DNA of 64,000 bases from Hwanghaeella sp964350445 (GCA_964350445.1 CAYGKA010000005.1:62001-126000), one strand, 5' to 3'; shown: positions 1-8,357, numbered from the stretch's first letter. The notes: generated by a model not told the origin, from the sequence alone. Program-made: numbers and translations.

Positions 1-2
1 CA

Positions 3-1184
3 GAAGACGAGTATTTTGAGGATCTGTTGCGCGTCACCAAGGGCAAGACGGATGAGGATCTGGCCCGAATGGTGATCCGCGCTTCGGAAGAGTGCCTGCC
101 CTGGATGGAAAAGCACGGCGTGCGGTTCCAGCCGTCGCTGTCGGGCACCTTGTCGCTATCCAGGACCAACGCCTTCTTCCTGGGGGGCGGCAAAGCTCTG
201 GTGAACGCCTATTACAATACGGCGGAAGATCTCGGTGTGCAGGTCCACTATGATGCCGATGTTGGCCATATCGGCATCGACGGAAAGTGTTTCACGCATG
301 TCGATGTCACGATCGAAGGACGTTCCCGCCGTGTCGAAGGCAAAGCCGTTGTCCTCGCTTCTGGCGGGTTCCAGGGAAATATCGACTGGCTGGCGGATGC
401 CTGGGGTCCGGCCGCCCGAAACTTCCTTATCCGTGGAACGCCTTACAACAAGGGCGTCGTGCTGCGCGACATGCTGGATCAAGGGGCCGATAGTGTAGGC
501 GACCCGACCCAATGCCATGCAGTTGCGATCGATGGGCGCGCCCCGAAATTTGACGGCGGTATCGTGACGCGGCTGGATTGCGTTCCGTTCTCGGTCGTCG
601 TGAACAAGGGTGCCGAGCGTTTCTACGACGAGGGCGAGGACGTTTGGCCCAAGCGTTATGCAATTTGGGGCCGGCTGGTCGCGGCCCAACCCGATCAAGT
701 GGCCTACTCGATCATCGACAGCAAGAGCTTCGATCTTTTCATGCCCTCGGTCTTTCCGCCGGAAAAAGCCGACACGCTGGACGAATTGGCAGTGATCCTG
801 AACCTGCCGCCAGAACCGCTTCGGAAGACGATTGCCGATTTCAACGCGGCTTGCGGGCAAGGAGATTTCCATCCGACGGAACTGGACGGTTTGACGACAA
901 CCGGCCTGGAACCGGCGAAGACGAACTGGGCCCGCCCGATCGATACGCCGCCCTATTATGCCTATCAACTGCGGCCTGGTGTGACGTTCACCTATCTGGG
1001 GCTTGGTGTCGATCGGACCGCGAGGGTTTCCCATGGGTCTGATAAGTACGAGAACGTTTGGGCTGCGGGGGAAATCATGGCCGGCAGCATTCTGGGTGAA
1101 GGATATCTTGCCGGTTTCGGCATGACGATCGGGACCGTCTTCGGACGGATTGCCGGGAAGGAGGCCGCAGCCAATGTCGGTTGA
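3..1184 (+). CDS. tcuA: FAD-dependent tricarballylate dehydrogenase, 3' part
   Basis: This gene is cut by the left edge; the reading frame is open from base 3, so the true start and the N-terminal FAD-binding region lie outside. What remains matches the FAD-dependent oxidoreductase family of TcuA (fumarate reductase/succinate dehydrogenase flavoprotein type), which oxidises tricarballylate to cis-aconitate. Visible family features are the substrate-loop region around FLGGGKALVNAYY, the VVLASGGFQGN segment and the C-terminal FAD-contact stretch around WAAGEIMAGSILGEGYLAGFGM. The stop overlaps the start of tcuB by 11 bases, which is the usual tcuAB arrangement. A different small carboxylic acid as substrate cannot be excluded. 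Confidence 0.8.
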   Translation, partial: EDEYFEDLLRVTKGKTDEDLARMVIRASEECLPWMEKHGVRFQPSLSGTLSLSRTNAFFLGGGKALVNAYYNTAEDLGVQVHYDADVGHIGIDGKCFTHVDVTIEGRSRRVEGKAVVLASGGFQGNIDWLADAWGPAARNFLIRGTPYNKGVVLRDMLDQGADSVGDPTQCHAVAIDGRAPKFDGGIVTRLDCVPFSVVVNKGAERFYDEGEDVWPKRYAIWGRLVAAQPDQVAYSIIDSKSFDLFMPSVFPPEKADTLDELAVILNLPPEPLRKTIADFNAACGQGDFHPTELDGLTTTGLEPAKTNWARPIDTPPYYAYQLRPGVTFTYLGLGVDRTARVSHGSDKYENVWAAGEIMAGSILGEGYLAGFGMTIGTVFGRIAGKEAAANVG

Positions 1185-2265
1185 TACACTGAATGCCGGC
1201 GGCCAACCGTTGGACGCGATCGCCGAGGCCCGGCGTCAATTGGAAGTCTGCAACGCCTGCCGGTATTGCGAAGGCTTTTGTTCCGTGTTCCCCGCGATGA
1301 CCCGCCAAAAGGCTTTTGCCGACGGCGATATCACCCATCTGGCGAACCTGTGCCACAACTGCCGAGGCTGTTTCTACTCCTGCCAGTACACGCCGCCGCA
1401 CGAATTTGACCTGAACATTCCGGCTGCCCTGGGTGAGGTTCGGCAGGACAGTTGGACGCGGTTCGCCTTCCCGTCCGCCTTCGGAAAACTGTTCCACGAA
1501 CGCGGAGTCGCGGTGCTGGCGGCGGTCGTGGCGGCGGTCGTGACGGCGGTATGGCTGCTGCAGGTGCTACGGCCGGAAGGGGGCGAGGGGTTCTATTCCT
1601 ATATGTCCCATAACGCGATGATATCGATTTTTGTCCCGGCCTTTCTGTTCCCTTTCCTGGCCATCGCGGTGGGGCTTCGCCGCTATTGGCGGGAGACCGG
1701 CGGAACCGCGGTTCGCCCGGTCCATCTGATCGCGGCCTTCAAGGACGCGGCGGCGCTGCGCAATCTGGATGGCGGTCAGGGCCAGGGCTGCAACTTCGAA
1801 AAGACAGACCGATACACCAATCTGAGACGCTATGCCCACCAGGCGACGATGTACGGGTTCCTGCTTTGCTTTGCGGCGACATCGGTCGCGACTTTGATGC
1901 ACTACTTGTTTGATATGCCTGCGCCCTATCCGTTGTTCAGCTTGCCGAAGATTTTCGGCCTGACGGGCGGCATACTGCTGTGCCTGGGAACGGCAAAATT
2001 GGCCTATTTGAAGACGAAGGCCGACCCCGCGTTGGGTGCGGCCCGCGTCTGGGGTGGGGAGATGGCGTTTGTCCTGCTGCTCTTCTTCGTCAGCGCGACG
2101 GGCCTCGTCCTCTACTTCGTGACCGGAACCGCCATGGTGGAATGGATGCTGCCGCTGCATCTGGCGACGGTCTTCACCTTTTTCCTGTTCACCCCGTATT
2201 CCAAGATGGCGCATGGCTTCTACCGCTTGGCCGCCCTGGTACGGGAAGCCCAATTGAAGCGATAG
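1174..2265 (+). CDS. tcuB: Tricarballylate utilisation protein TcuB, 4Fe-4S membrane electron carrier
   Basis: TcuB re-oxidises the FADH2 of TcuA and passes electrons to the membrane quinone pool. The N-terminal part has two cysteine clusters for iron-sulfur centres (CNACRYCEGFC near residue 24 and CHNCRGCFYSC near residue 58). The rest is a series of hydrophobic segments, consistent with a CobZ/TcuB-type membrane domain with haem-ligand histidines. I chose the ATG at 1174 because GGAAGGAGG lies just upstream; a TTG at 1150 in frame is less likely. It overlaps tcuA and is followed after three bases by an epimerase gene on the same strand, so co-transcription is likely. Confidence 0.8.
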   Translation: MSVDTLNAGGQPLDAIAEARRQLEVCNACRYCEGFCSVFPAMTRQKAFADGDITHLANLCHNCRGCFYSCQYTPPHEFDLNIPAALGEVRQDSWTRFAFPSAFGKLFHERGVAVLAAVVAAVVTAVWLLQVLRPEGGEGFYSYMSHNAMISIFVPAFLFPFLAIAVGLRRYWRETGGTAVRPVHLIAAFKDAAALRNLDGGQGQGCNFEKTDRYTNLRRYAHQATMYGFLLCFAATSVATLMHYLFDMPAPYPLFSLPKIFGLTGGILLCLGTAKLAYLKTKADPALGAARVWGGEMAFVLLLFFVSATGLVLYFVTGTAMVEWMLPLHLATVFTFFLFTPYSKMAHGFYRLAALVREAQLKR

Positions 2266-2268
2266 GTC

Positions 2269-3192
2269 ATGGAAAAAATGCAAGATAAACCTTTGGTCCT
2301 GATTACCGGCGCAGCGGGACTCTTAGGCCGATATCTGGTTCGTGAGATGCGTGACGCTGGCTATCCGGTGCGTGGCTTCGACTTGCATAAAGGCAGTGAA
2401 GAGTGTGATTGGGCCGTTGGCGACGTGACCTCAGCCGCCGATGTTTCGGCCGCGATGAAAGGCGTCGGCAAAGTCATTCACGCGGCGGCGCGGGCGAACA
2501 TCTGGCAGGGAACCGGCGAGGAAATCCTAAGGACGAATGTCATGGGAACGTGGCAGGTCTATGAGGCCGCCCGTCGGGAAAGTGTCCGCAACCTCGTATT
2601 CTGCTCCAGCGACTCGACCGTCGGCTATACGGTCCGGGAAGGGGCGATGGTGCCGCCGCGCTATATGCCGGTCGATACGAACCATCCCCTCCAAGCGACT
2701 GATCCCTATGCCTTGAGCAAGGTCCTGGGGGAGGATATCGCCCGGTCATTCTGCCATTGGGGCATCAGCACCGTGGCGTTGCGCACGGTCTTCGTCGCCT
2801 ATCCTGAAATGGAAGGGGAAATCCGGGCCCGGCATGCCGATCCTGACAGTTACAAGGGCACGCCCGCGGGGGGGCCGTCCAGCGCCGGTGGCGGGGTCTT
2901 TTATAACTACATCGATCCCCGTGACCTCGCGCGCGCCTTCAGACTGGCGCTGGAATTCGAACTGCCGCCGGGCGGTTTCCGGCCCTTCTTCCTGTCTTCG
3001 GGCGAGACGTTCTCGCCGGAACCCACGGTGGATCGAGCGCGTCGGCTGCATGGGGATGGTATCGAGATCCGGGATCCCGCTCTCTATCAGCGCTCACCCT
3101 ATGCCGGGCTTTACGACACGACCGAAGCCGCGCGGGACTTGGGCTTCGTTCCGGAACACAGCCTGCGGCATATCATCGACAGCGGCGCATGA
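2269..3192 (+). CDS. NAD-dependent epimerase/dehydratase (extended SDR)
   Basis: This 307-residue protein is an extended short-chain dehydrogenase. It has the N-terminal Rossmann motif TGAAGLLG for NAD(P), a central acidic residue after strand 2, and the catalytic YxxxK as YALSK. The family acts on nucleotide sugars or on other hydroxy compounds, and the sequence does not fix the substrate. It follows tcuB by only three bases and is followed by a second, distinct epimerase, so all four genes probably form one transcript. It may act on a product linked to the tricarballylate module, but that is inference from position only. Confidence 0.7.
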   Translation: MEKMQDKPLVLITGAAGLLGRYLVREMRDAGYPVRGFDLHKGSEECDWAVGDVTSAADVSAAMKGVGKVIHAAARANIWQGTGEEILRTNVMGTWQVYEAARRESVRNLVFCSSDSTVGYTVREGAMVPPRYMPVDTNHPLQATDPYALSKVLGEDIARSFCHWGISTVALRTVFVAYPEMEGEIRARHADPDSYKGTPAGGPSSAGGGVFYNYIDPRDLARAFRLALEFELPPGGFRPFFLSSGETFSPEPTVDRARRLHGDGIEIRDPALYQRSPYAGLYDTTEAARDLGFVPEHSLRHIIDSGA

Positions 3193-3226
3193 TCGGAATC
3201 GCCGCAGTTTCACGGGGACATAGAAA

Positions 3227-4168
3227 ATGAAGAAGATTCTCGTCACCGGCGGTTCCGGTTGGTTGGGCAGTGCCGTCGTTCGGCGGCTATTGGCGCAGGG
3301 AGATGCGGTGATCTCCGTCGATCTGCTTGTCAGCCCTGAGATGGAAGTGGGTGCCCAGAACAATTCGCGTCTTGTGAACCGGGTGGCGGACCTGACCAAT
3401 CCTGAGGAGATCCGGCGGGTGATGGAACAGGACTGTCCCGATGCCGTCATCCATTGCGGTGCCATCGTGGGCGTCCTGCAATGCGCGGACATTCCGGCCA
3501 AGGTTACCCGTGTCAATGTCGAAGGCATGGCCAATCTTCTGGAGGCGATGCGGGCAGCCGATGTCCGGCGTATGATCCATATCTCGACAGAAGAGACCTA
3601 TGGGGATTTCGAGGCAACGGTCATCACCGAGGATCACCCACAGCGACCGACCAGCGTCTATGGCCTGACGAAGCTGGCAGCGGAGAATTTTGCCCGCGTC
3701 TACAGCCGCAATCACGGCATGGAATGCATCCATATCCGCACCTGCTGGGTCTACGGACCGAACCTGCCGCGGCCACGCATGCCGAAAACCTATATCGACG
3801 CCGCCCTGCGCGGCGAACCGCTGGTCGAACGCTGTGGCGGCGACTTCGGTGTCGACCAGGTCTATATCGAGGATACGGTGAGCGGGATCGTGCTGGCTCT
3901 GAACAAGCAGGATCATCGCTTCGATACGTATAACGTCGCAACAGGGGCTGCCCCGACATTGGGAGAGGTCGCGGATCTTGTGAACGCAAGCATTCCCGGC
4001 GCGGCGATCCGCATCGAACCGGGGCCATATTTTTTGGACGGAAAAATCTTGTCGGCCCGCAAGGGAGCGCTCGATATCACGCGCGCACGGGAGGAACTCG
4101 GCTACGCCCCTGACTATCCAATCGACCGCGGGATCGCCTTGATGATCGAGGAAGCCCGGCAAGCGTGA
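3227..4168 (+). CDS. NAD-dependent epimerase/dehydratase (extended SDR)
   Basis: A second extended SDR of 313 residues, preceded by a GGGGAC ribosome-site-like stretch. It has the Rossmann motif TGGSGWLG and the catalytic YGLTK. It is only distantly similar to the epimerase immediately upstream, so this is not a recent duplication. The family includes UDP-glucose 4-epimerases and related sugar or hydroxyacid dehydrogenases. Its end faces the convergent GNAT gene across 15 bases. Substrate unknown. Confidence 0.7.
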   Translation: MKKILVTGGSGWLGSAVVRRLLAQGDAVISVDLLVSPEMEVGAQNNSRLVNRVADLTNPEEIRRVMEQDCPDAVIHCGAIVGVLQCADIPAKVTRVNVEGMANLLEAMRAADVRRMIHISTEETYGDFEATVITEDHPQRPTSVYGLTKLAAENFARVYSRNHGMECIHIRTCWVYGPNLPRPRMPKTYIDAALRGEPLVERCGGDFGVDQVYIEDTVSGIVLALNKQDHRFDTYNVATGAAPTLGEVADLVNASIPGAAIRIEPGPYFLDGKILSARKGALDITRAREELGYAPDYPIDRGIALMIEEARQA

Positions 4169-4183
4169 GGCGTGTCGCTGCGA

Positions 4184-4717
4184 TCAGGTTTCCTTATACA
4201 TGATGGTTGTCGGGTCCAGACGGCCGGCATCTGCCGTATCCTGGCAAAAGTTCGGGATTGTTCCGACCGTCTTATAACCCAACGCCGTATACAGCGGTTC
4301 GGCGCTGTCGCCTGTGCGCGTGTCCAACGTGATCAGGCTTCGTCCCATGTCGCGCACGGCTTTCTCCAAAGCGGTCATCAGGGACTTGGCGATACCCTTC
4401 CGCCGGAAATCCGGATGGACCATCAGCTTGTTCACCTCCACCCGGTGAGGTTGGTTCGCAGGCGTGCCGTGAAACAGTTGGACGGACCCTGTGATCCTGT
4501 CACCTACCCGTGCGATGAACAGCAGGCGTGAATTGCCGGCGACATCCGGTTTGACCTTTTCGGTCCAGAATCGTGCGGCCTCCACTTCGCTGAAAGGCAG
4601 GACGAACCCGATGCTGGCGCCGTCATGGACGACGGCGTGCAGCAGATCTCTGAGTGCGGAGAGATGCCCGTCGATTTCTCCGGCTGAAATCACATCGATC
4701 GTTGGCGTCGTGTCCAT
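4184..4717 (-). CDS. GNAT-family N-acetyltransferase
   Basis: The protein of about 177 residues has the GNAT fold signature: the acetyl-CoA loop motif A around RRKGIAKSLM, followed by the LITLDTRTGD strand and the YTALGY motif near the C-terminus. These enzymes transfer acetyl groups from acetyl-CoA to amines or amino acids. I chose the ATG at 4717 because upstream in-frame sequence overlaps the XRE-cupin gene and has no family similarity. It starts eight bases after that regulator's stop codon, so the two are translationally linked. The target may be the effector of the regulator, but this is inference. Confidence 0.75.
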   Translation of the reverse strand: MDTTPTIDVISAGEIDGHLSALRDLLHAVVHDGASIGFVLPFSEVEAARFWTEKVKPDVAGNSRLLFIARVGDRITGSVQLFHGTPANQPHRVEVNKLMVHPDFRRKGIAKSLMTALEKAVRDMGRSLITLDTRTGDSAEPLYTALGYKTVGTIPNFCQDTADAGRLDPTTIMYKET

Positions 4718-4725
4718 GGGGCTCC

Positions 4726-5298
4726 CTATACGATGAACAGCAGATAGTGGGCGGCGGAACCAGAGGGTGTGGCGAAGGCGCTTCCCCCTTCCAGGCGGTA
4801 CCGCAAGCAATCGCCGGTTTGGATGTCGTGGGTCACACCCTCTACCGTGACCGCAAGCCGCCCTTTCAACATGACCAAGTGATGTTCCATGCCGGGCCGG
4901 GGCGAGGCGTCATAGGCAATGTGGCAGCCCGCTTCCAATCGGCATTCCAGCGCCTCGCCGTTCAGCGCGTCGGAAGGCGGGGAAACGATCCGGCGGGTGA
5001 AGCCGGTCTCACGATCCGTCCATTCGACTTGTTCTGCCCGGCGGACCAGTGCGGCGAATTCCTGCTCCACCATATACATCAACCGCGACATGGTGAGGCC
5101 ATGCACGGCGCACAGTTTGCCGAGCACCGCCGCAGTCGCGCTGACGGCCGCGTTCTCCAGTCGGGAGAGCGTGGCCCTGCTGATACCGCTGCGCTCAGCA
5201 AGTTCGTCCAACGACCAGCCGCGCTGGGCACGCAGGCCGCGGAGCCTGTCTGCCAGGCGGCGGTCGATATCGGCATCGTTGTGGAGCGATATTTTCAT
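4726..5298 (-). CDS. XRE-family transcriptional regulator with C-terminal cupin domain
   Basis: This 190-residue protein has an N-terminal helix-turn-helix of XRE type (about residues 15-70, with LDELAERSGISRATLSRLE) and a C-terminal cupin (about 110-190, with the GxxxHxxMLKG strand and LxTGDxLRY). XRE-cupin proteins sense small molecules through the cupin and usually repress the neighbouring catabolic genes. Two AT-rich dyads lie over and just upstream of its start codon and are likely autoregulatory sites. It is divergent from the DMSP-lyase-family cupin gene at 5399, about 100 bases away, and could control both directions. Confidence 0.8.
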   Translation of the reverse strand: MKISLHNDADIDRRLADRLRGLRAQRGWSLDELAERSGISRATLSRLENAAVSATAAVLGKLCAVHGLTMSRLMYMVEQEFAALVRRAEQVEWTDRETGFTRRIVSPPSDALNGEALECRLEAGCHIAYDASPRPGMEHHLVMLKGRLAVTVEGVTHDIQTGDCLRYRLEGGSAFATPSGSAAHYLLFIV

Positions 5299-5306
5299 AT
5301 CTGAAA
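5293..5306. promoter_or_regulatory. Dyad over the start of the XRE-cupin gene
   Basis: The inverted repeat TTTCA-TATC-TGAAA spans the start codon of the leftward XRE-cupin gene (start at 5298). XRE-cupin regulators commonly bind short AT-rich dyads with a four-base spacer. Binding here would block translation initiation or early transcription of the regulator itself. Confidence 0.4.
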
Positions 5307-5308
5307 TA

Positions 5309-5328
5309 TTTTCTCTAAATGGAGAAAA
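5309..5328. promoter_or_regulatory. Second dyad in the divergent 5299-5398 region
   Basis: A 7-6-7 inverted repeat (TTTTCTC / GAGAAAA) lies 11 bases upstream of the XRE-cupin start codon, in the intergenic region shared with the DMSP-lyase-family cupin. It is a good candidate operator for the XRE-cupin regulator. No clear -35/-10 pair could be assigned. Confidence 0.4.
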
Positions 5329-5398
5329 ATCAAGGCGCTTGTGAATCGGTGCCGTTCAGCTAAGGCTTTGGTGAAGTCGGAAGGTCGGAGGAGCGCAT

Positions 5399-6010
5399 AT
5401 GAACACCGAATTCGAACGCGTCCTGGACGAATCCTGGCGCGCCGTAGAGGCGCGCATCGATACCATTTCGGGCGGTCGTATAAGCCGGCCGCCGGCAATT
5501 CCCAAGGACGTTCCCAACCGAACCGCGCGGGTGAGCGACGACTTTCCCGTCCTCCAGCATTTGCCGGGTGCGGTAGAAGCCGCATCGGCGGGTGCCCTGG
5601 CCGACCTCGCCGGTGCTTTCGCCGCGATGGCCGGGTCGATCGAGTGGTCGCAGAACTCCGGCTACACGGCCGAGAACAGCACCCAGTCGTTTCTGGACGG
5701 CTATGCCTATGCCTCGTTTTCCGGGCCGGACGGGCCGATCCTCTGCGAAGCGCCGATGGCCGGTTACATGCTTTTGGGGCCTAACGTGCATTATCCGGAT
5801 CACCGGCATGAACCGCGGGAGGTCTATCTGGTCCTGACACCCGGCGCGCAATGGAGCCTGGATTCCGGCGACTGGTTCGATGTGCCACAAGGGGCCTTGA
5901 TCGTCCATGACAGTTGGCAGAAGCATGCGATCCGAACGGGAGGCGTGCCCTTCCTCGCTTTTGCCGGCTGGCTTGATGCGGGACCAAGGAACGGTATCAG
6001 CTGGGCATAA
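5399..6010 (+). CDS. DMSP-lyase-family (DLP) cupin protein
   Basis: The 203-residue protein carries the metal and catalytic pattern of the DLP-cupin superfamily (DddL, DddQ, DddW, DddK). Y132, H135, H137, E141 and Y143 follow the spacing Y-x2-H-x-H-x3-E-x-Y, and a distal histidine H176 sits about 33 residues later. In this superfamily these residues bind a divalent metal and cleave dimethylsulfoniopropionate to DMS and acrylate. Many members have unknown substrates, so DMSP activity is likely but not certain. A strong GGAGGAG precedes the ATG. It sits between two XRE-cupin regulators and has no acrylate-metabolism gene beside it. Confidence 0.75.
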   Translation: MNTEFERVLDESWRAVEARIDTISGGRISRPPAIPKDVPNRTARVSDDFPVLQHLPGAVEAASAGALADLAGAFAAMAGSIEWSQNSGYTAENSTQSFLDGYAYASFSGPDGPILCEAPMAGYMLLGPNVHYPDHRHEPREVYLVLTPGAQWSLDSGDWFDVPQGALIVHDSWQKHAIRTGGVPFLAFAGWLDAGPRNGISWA

Positions 6011-6024
6011 TGGGTGTTCCGGCC

Positions 6025-6681
6025 CTACTTTGCCGGATCCGCTTGTCTGGAGTGCTGCCGGGCATCGCTGCAGACAACAAGTATGCGCGCGTTCTCAGGT
6101 CCCGCTGAGGCGTATAAATGTCCTCGCCGGCTGTCGAAATACATGCTTTCCCCCGCGTGAAGCTGGATCGGCGGCTTCCCTTCCAGGTAAACCATGACGC
6201 TGCCATCCAGGACGAAAAGGAATTCTTCCCCCGGGTGCTCTACAAAGCGTTCGAAATGCATTTTCTCGTACGGCCGGAGTGTCCCGAACATGGGCGTCAT
6301 CGCTTTGTTCCACATGTCCGGAAATAGCATTTCGTAAGTGTAGTTTTCGGTCTCGTGGAGCAGGAATTCATCTTTTCTGGCTATGGCGACGCCGCCGCTC
6401 TCGAAAGGATCTCCGTGTTCTGAGAACAGGGCGGCGATGTCGATGCCCAATCCATCCGCCAGTTGATTGAAGCGGTCATAGGTCAAGGCCATCAGGCCAC
6501 GTTCCACTTTAGACACCGTGGAAACAGCCAAACCGGAACGCGCGGCAACGTCCGCCAACGTGAGCTTCAATTGAGTTCGGATTTCCCGCAAGCGCTCTCC
6601 CATTCGGATGCGCTGGTCTTGGCGAGGTGTGGATGGATTGGATCTGTTGCTCATCGCGTTGAAACTAGTAAAGGCGCTCAT
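6025..6681 (-). CDS. XRE-family transcriptional regulator with C-terminal cupin domain
   Basis: This protein of about 218 residues has an N-terminal XRE helix-turn-helix (LADVAARSGLAVSTVSKVE) and a C-terminal double-stranded beta-helix cupin (HPGEEFLFVLDG then LHAGESMYFDSRRGH). The architecture is that of small-molecule-responsive repressors. The start is uncertain: ATG codons at 6693, 6681 and 6654 are possible. I favour 6681 because two operator-like dyads lie immediately upstream of it and cover 6693. It is divergent from the tctCBA transporter genes, which makes it the natural candidate to control them, and its 3' end faces the DLP-cupin gene across 14 bases. Confidence 0.75.
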   Translation of the reverse strand: MSAFTSFNAMSNRSNPSTPRQDQRIRMGERLREIRTQLKLTLADVAARSGLAVSTVSKVERGLMALTYDRFNQLADGLGIDIAALFSEHGDPFESGGVAIARKDEFLLHETENYTYEMLFPDMWNKAMTPMFGTLRPYEKMHFERFVEHPGEEFLFVLDGSVMVYLEGKPPIQLHAGESMYFDSRRGHLYASAGPENARILVVCSDARQHSRQADPAK

Positions 6682-6694
6682 TCCCGTCCACATA

Positions 6695-6712
6695 ATTTTC
6701 CGATAGGAAAAT
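6695..6712. promoter_or_regulatory. Operator-like dyad 1 upstream of the XRE-cupin gene
   Basis: A perfect 7-4-7 inverted repeat, ATTTTCC-GATA-GGAAAAT. With the second dyad at 6717-6730 it forms a pair whose centres are 20 bases apart, about two helical turns, which would put two regulator dimers on the same DNA face. It lies between the regulator and the divergent tct operon. Confidence 0.55.
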
Positions 6713-6716
6713 CCAC

Positions 6717-6730
6717 TTTCCTTTAGGAAA
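6717..6730. promoter_or_regulatory. Operator-like dyad 2 upstream of the XRE-cupin gene
   Basis: The inverted repeat TTTCC-TTTA-GGAAA shares the same half-site (TTTCC/GGAAA) and the same four-base spacer as the dyad at 6695-6712. Repetition of one half-site pattern twice makes protein binding much more likely than chance. Confidence 0.55.
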
Positions 6731-6927
6731 TATTGTGTTAGCGTTGTCCTCAGTAGTGGGGGAAGGCCGAAGAGGGAACTTGCCGGTTCGATCGACATGA
6801 AGCAGGCGGAGTCACGATGACGACGCAGATGCGGCGACGACGGCAAAGGCAAAGGTCGGAATCCGGCACACAAATCAAAAAAGCAAAATCCAAGAACACT
6901 GAGGTTTGGTGCTTAAGGAGGGAGTAG

Positions 6928-7869
6928 ATGATGAAATTCGTGAGCACAATTTGCAGCGCTGCCGCATTATTGATGAGTGTAACCGCCATGGCGGCCGACT
7001 GGACGCCGGCCGGCCCGGTGAAACTTCAAATCGGATTTGATGCGGGCGGCGAGACGGATACGCTTGGCCGAATTATTGCCCAGGAGATGGAAAGCCAGAC
7101 CGGCTGGGACCTCGTCGTTGAGAACAAGCCGGGCGGTGGCGGCGTCGCGATGTTCACGGGCCTTTCGGTTGCCAAGCCGGACGGATTGACCGTGGGTATG
7201 GGGGTCAGTATGCCGGTGCTGGTCAATCTTGTTCTGCGCGGCGACAAACTTCCGTTCAATTTGGACAGTTTCGACTATCTGGCGACCGTGGCGACGGCTC
7301 AGGTCGCAATCATTGCCCGAAAGGACGCACCTTTCGACGATTTGGCGGGGCTGATCGCATATTCCAAGAAAAATGACGGCGCGCTTGTGGCATTCGATGC
7401 AAAGCCGCAGGAATTACTGATGAAGTATGTGGGCGAGGGCGCCGGCACGGATTTCCGACTTGTCTCGACAAAGAGCAGTGCGGAAATGGTGCAGCAATTG
7501 CTCGGTGGACACGTGATTGCGTCCTTCGCGGCCGGCGCGCATATCCCCTATTTGGAAAGCGGTGATGTGAAAATGATTGCCAGTGCCAATGCCAGCCGAC
7601 ACGGATATGCGCCGAATACGCCAACCGTTGTTGAGCAGGGACATGATATTTACGTGGATCCCTATTTCTACATCGCCGGGCCTGCCGGGTTGAGCGGCCA
7701 AGCCAAGGCCGCCCTCAGCGGCGCATTGGAAAACGCCATGAAATCGGACGCGGTCAAAAAGGCGATTGTGAACGCCCTGAAAACGGACCCCAGCAATCTT
7801 GGGCCGGAGGGCACGCGGAAAATGCTGGACGACGGTCTCGTCAATGTGGGGAAACTCTTCGGTAAGTAG
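6928..7869 (+). CDS. tctC: Tripartite tricarboxylate transporter substrate-binding protein (Bug family)
   Basis: This 313-residue protein begins with a Sec signal peptide (hydrophobic stretch to TAMA-AD, cleavage near residue 22) and continues as a Bug-family periplasmic binding protein (PVKLQIGFDAGGETD near the start, NKPGGGG, then the QLLGGHV segment). It captures a carboxylate in the periplasm and delivers it to the TctAB membrane pair encoded next. AAGGAGGG lies directly upstream. The ATG doublet leaves a one-codon doubt in the start. Substrate is not deducible; tricarballylate or another di/tricarboxylate is plausible given tcuAB 5 kb upstream. Confidence 0.85.
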   Translation: MMKFVSTICSAAALLMSVTAMAADWTPAGPVKLQIGFDAGGETDTLGRIIAQEMESQTGWDLVVENKPGGGGVAMFTGLSVAKPDGLTVGMGVSMPVLVNLVLRGDKLPFNLDSFDYLATVATAQVAIIARKDAPFDDLAGLIAYSKKNDGALVAFDAKPQELLMKYVGEGAGTDFRLVSTKSSAEMVQQLLGGHVIASFAAGAHIPYLESGDVKMIASANASRHGYAPNTPTVVEQGHDIYVDPYFYIAGPAGLSGQAKAALSGALENAMKSDAVKKAIVNALKTDPSNLGPEGTRKMLDDGLVNVGKLFGK

Positions 7870-7910
7870 CTATGGGCGTTGGCCGGTGCGCACGCCCTTG
7901 TTCCTGAAGC

Positions 7911-8357
7911 ATGATCCTTAAGGGGGCTGGATTGCCGACCATTGTCAGCCGACTTCCCGGGGCTGTTATCGCCGCGGCAGGCTTGTTCCTGTTAGTGTCG
8001 GTTATTCCAAACCATACGGAAGCGGTCGACTACGGCTGGGTTCGCCCCCAAACCGTGCCGATGCTCTGCGGCATCGCATTGGTCTTGCTTGGCGCCCTGC
8101 AGGCGGTTCTTCCTGGTGGACGCGCCGACCTCTCAGTTCGAGAGGTGGCGCGGGTGGCCCTCTTCGTTGCTTTAACGGCGGGCGCCCTTTTCGTGATGGA
8201 CCGTTTTGGTTATCTCGCGGGCGCCGCAATCCTGGCGCTTCTCGTCATGCTGGTCGTCGGGGAACGCAGGCCAGGCTGGATCGCCTTGGGTGCGGTGGCT
8301 GCGCCTGTTGTCATTTGGTCAATTGCCGTCCCGTTGTTGGGCCGGGTGCTGCCTTAG
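7911..8357 (+). CDS. tctB: Tripartite tricarboxylate transporter small membrane subunit TctB
   Basis: A 148-residue hydrophobic protein with about four membrane segments, matching the small TctB subunit. It sits between the binding protein and the large permease, the normal order for this transporter class. Sequence conservation of TctB is always low, so the assignment rests on size, hydrophobicity and context. Confidence 0.8.
   Translation: MILKGAGLPTIVSRLPGAVIAAAGLFLLVSVIPNHTEAVDYGWVRPQTVPMLCGIALVLLGALQAVLPGGRADLSVREVARVALFVALTAGALFVMDRFGYLAGAAILALLVMLVVGERRPGWIALGAVAAPVVIWSIAVPLLGRVLP

Noticed and set aside
3227..4168. Possible duplicate of the upstream epimerase
   Set aside because: The two proteins share only the general SDR motifs and differ elsewhere, so this is not a recent tandem duplication.
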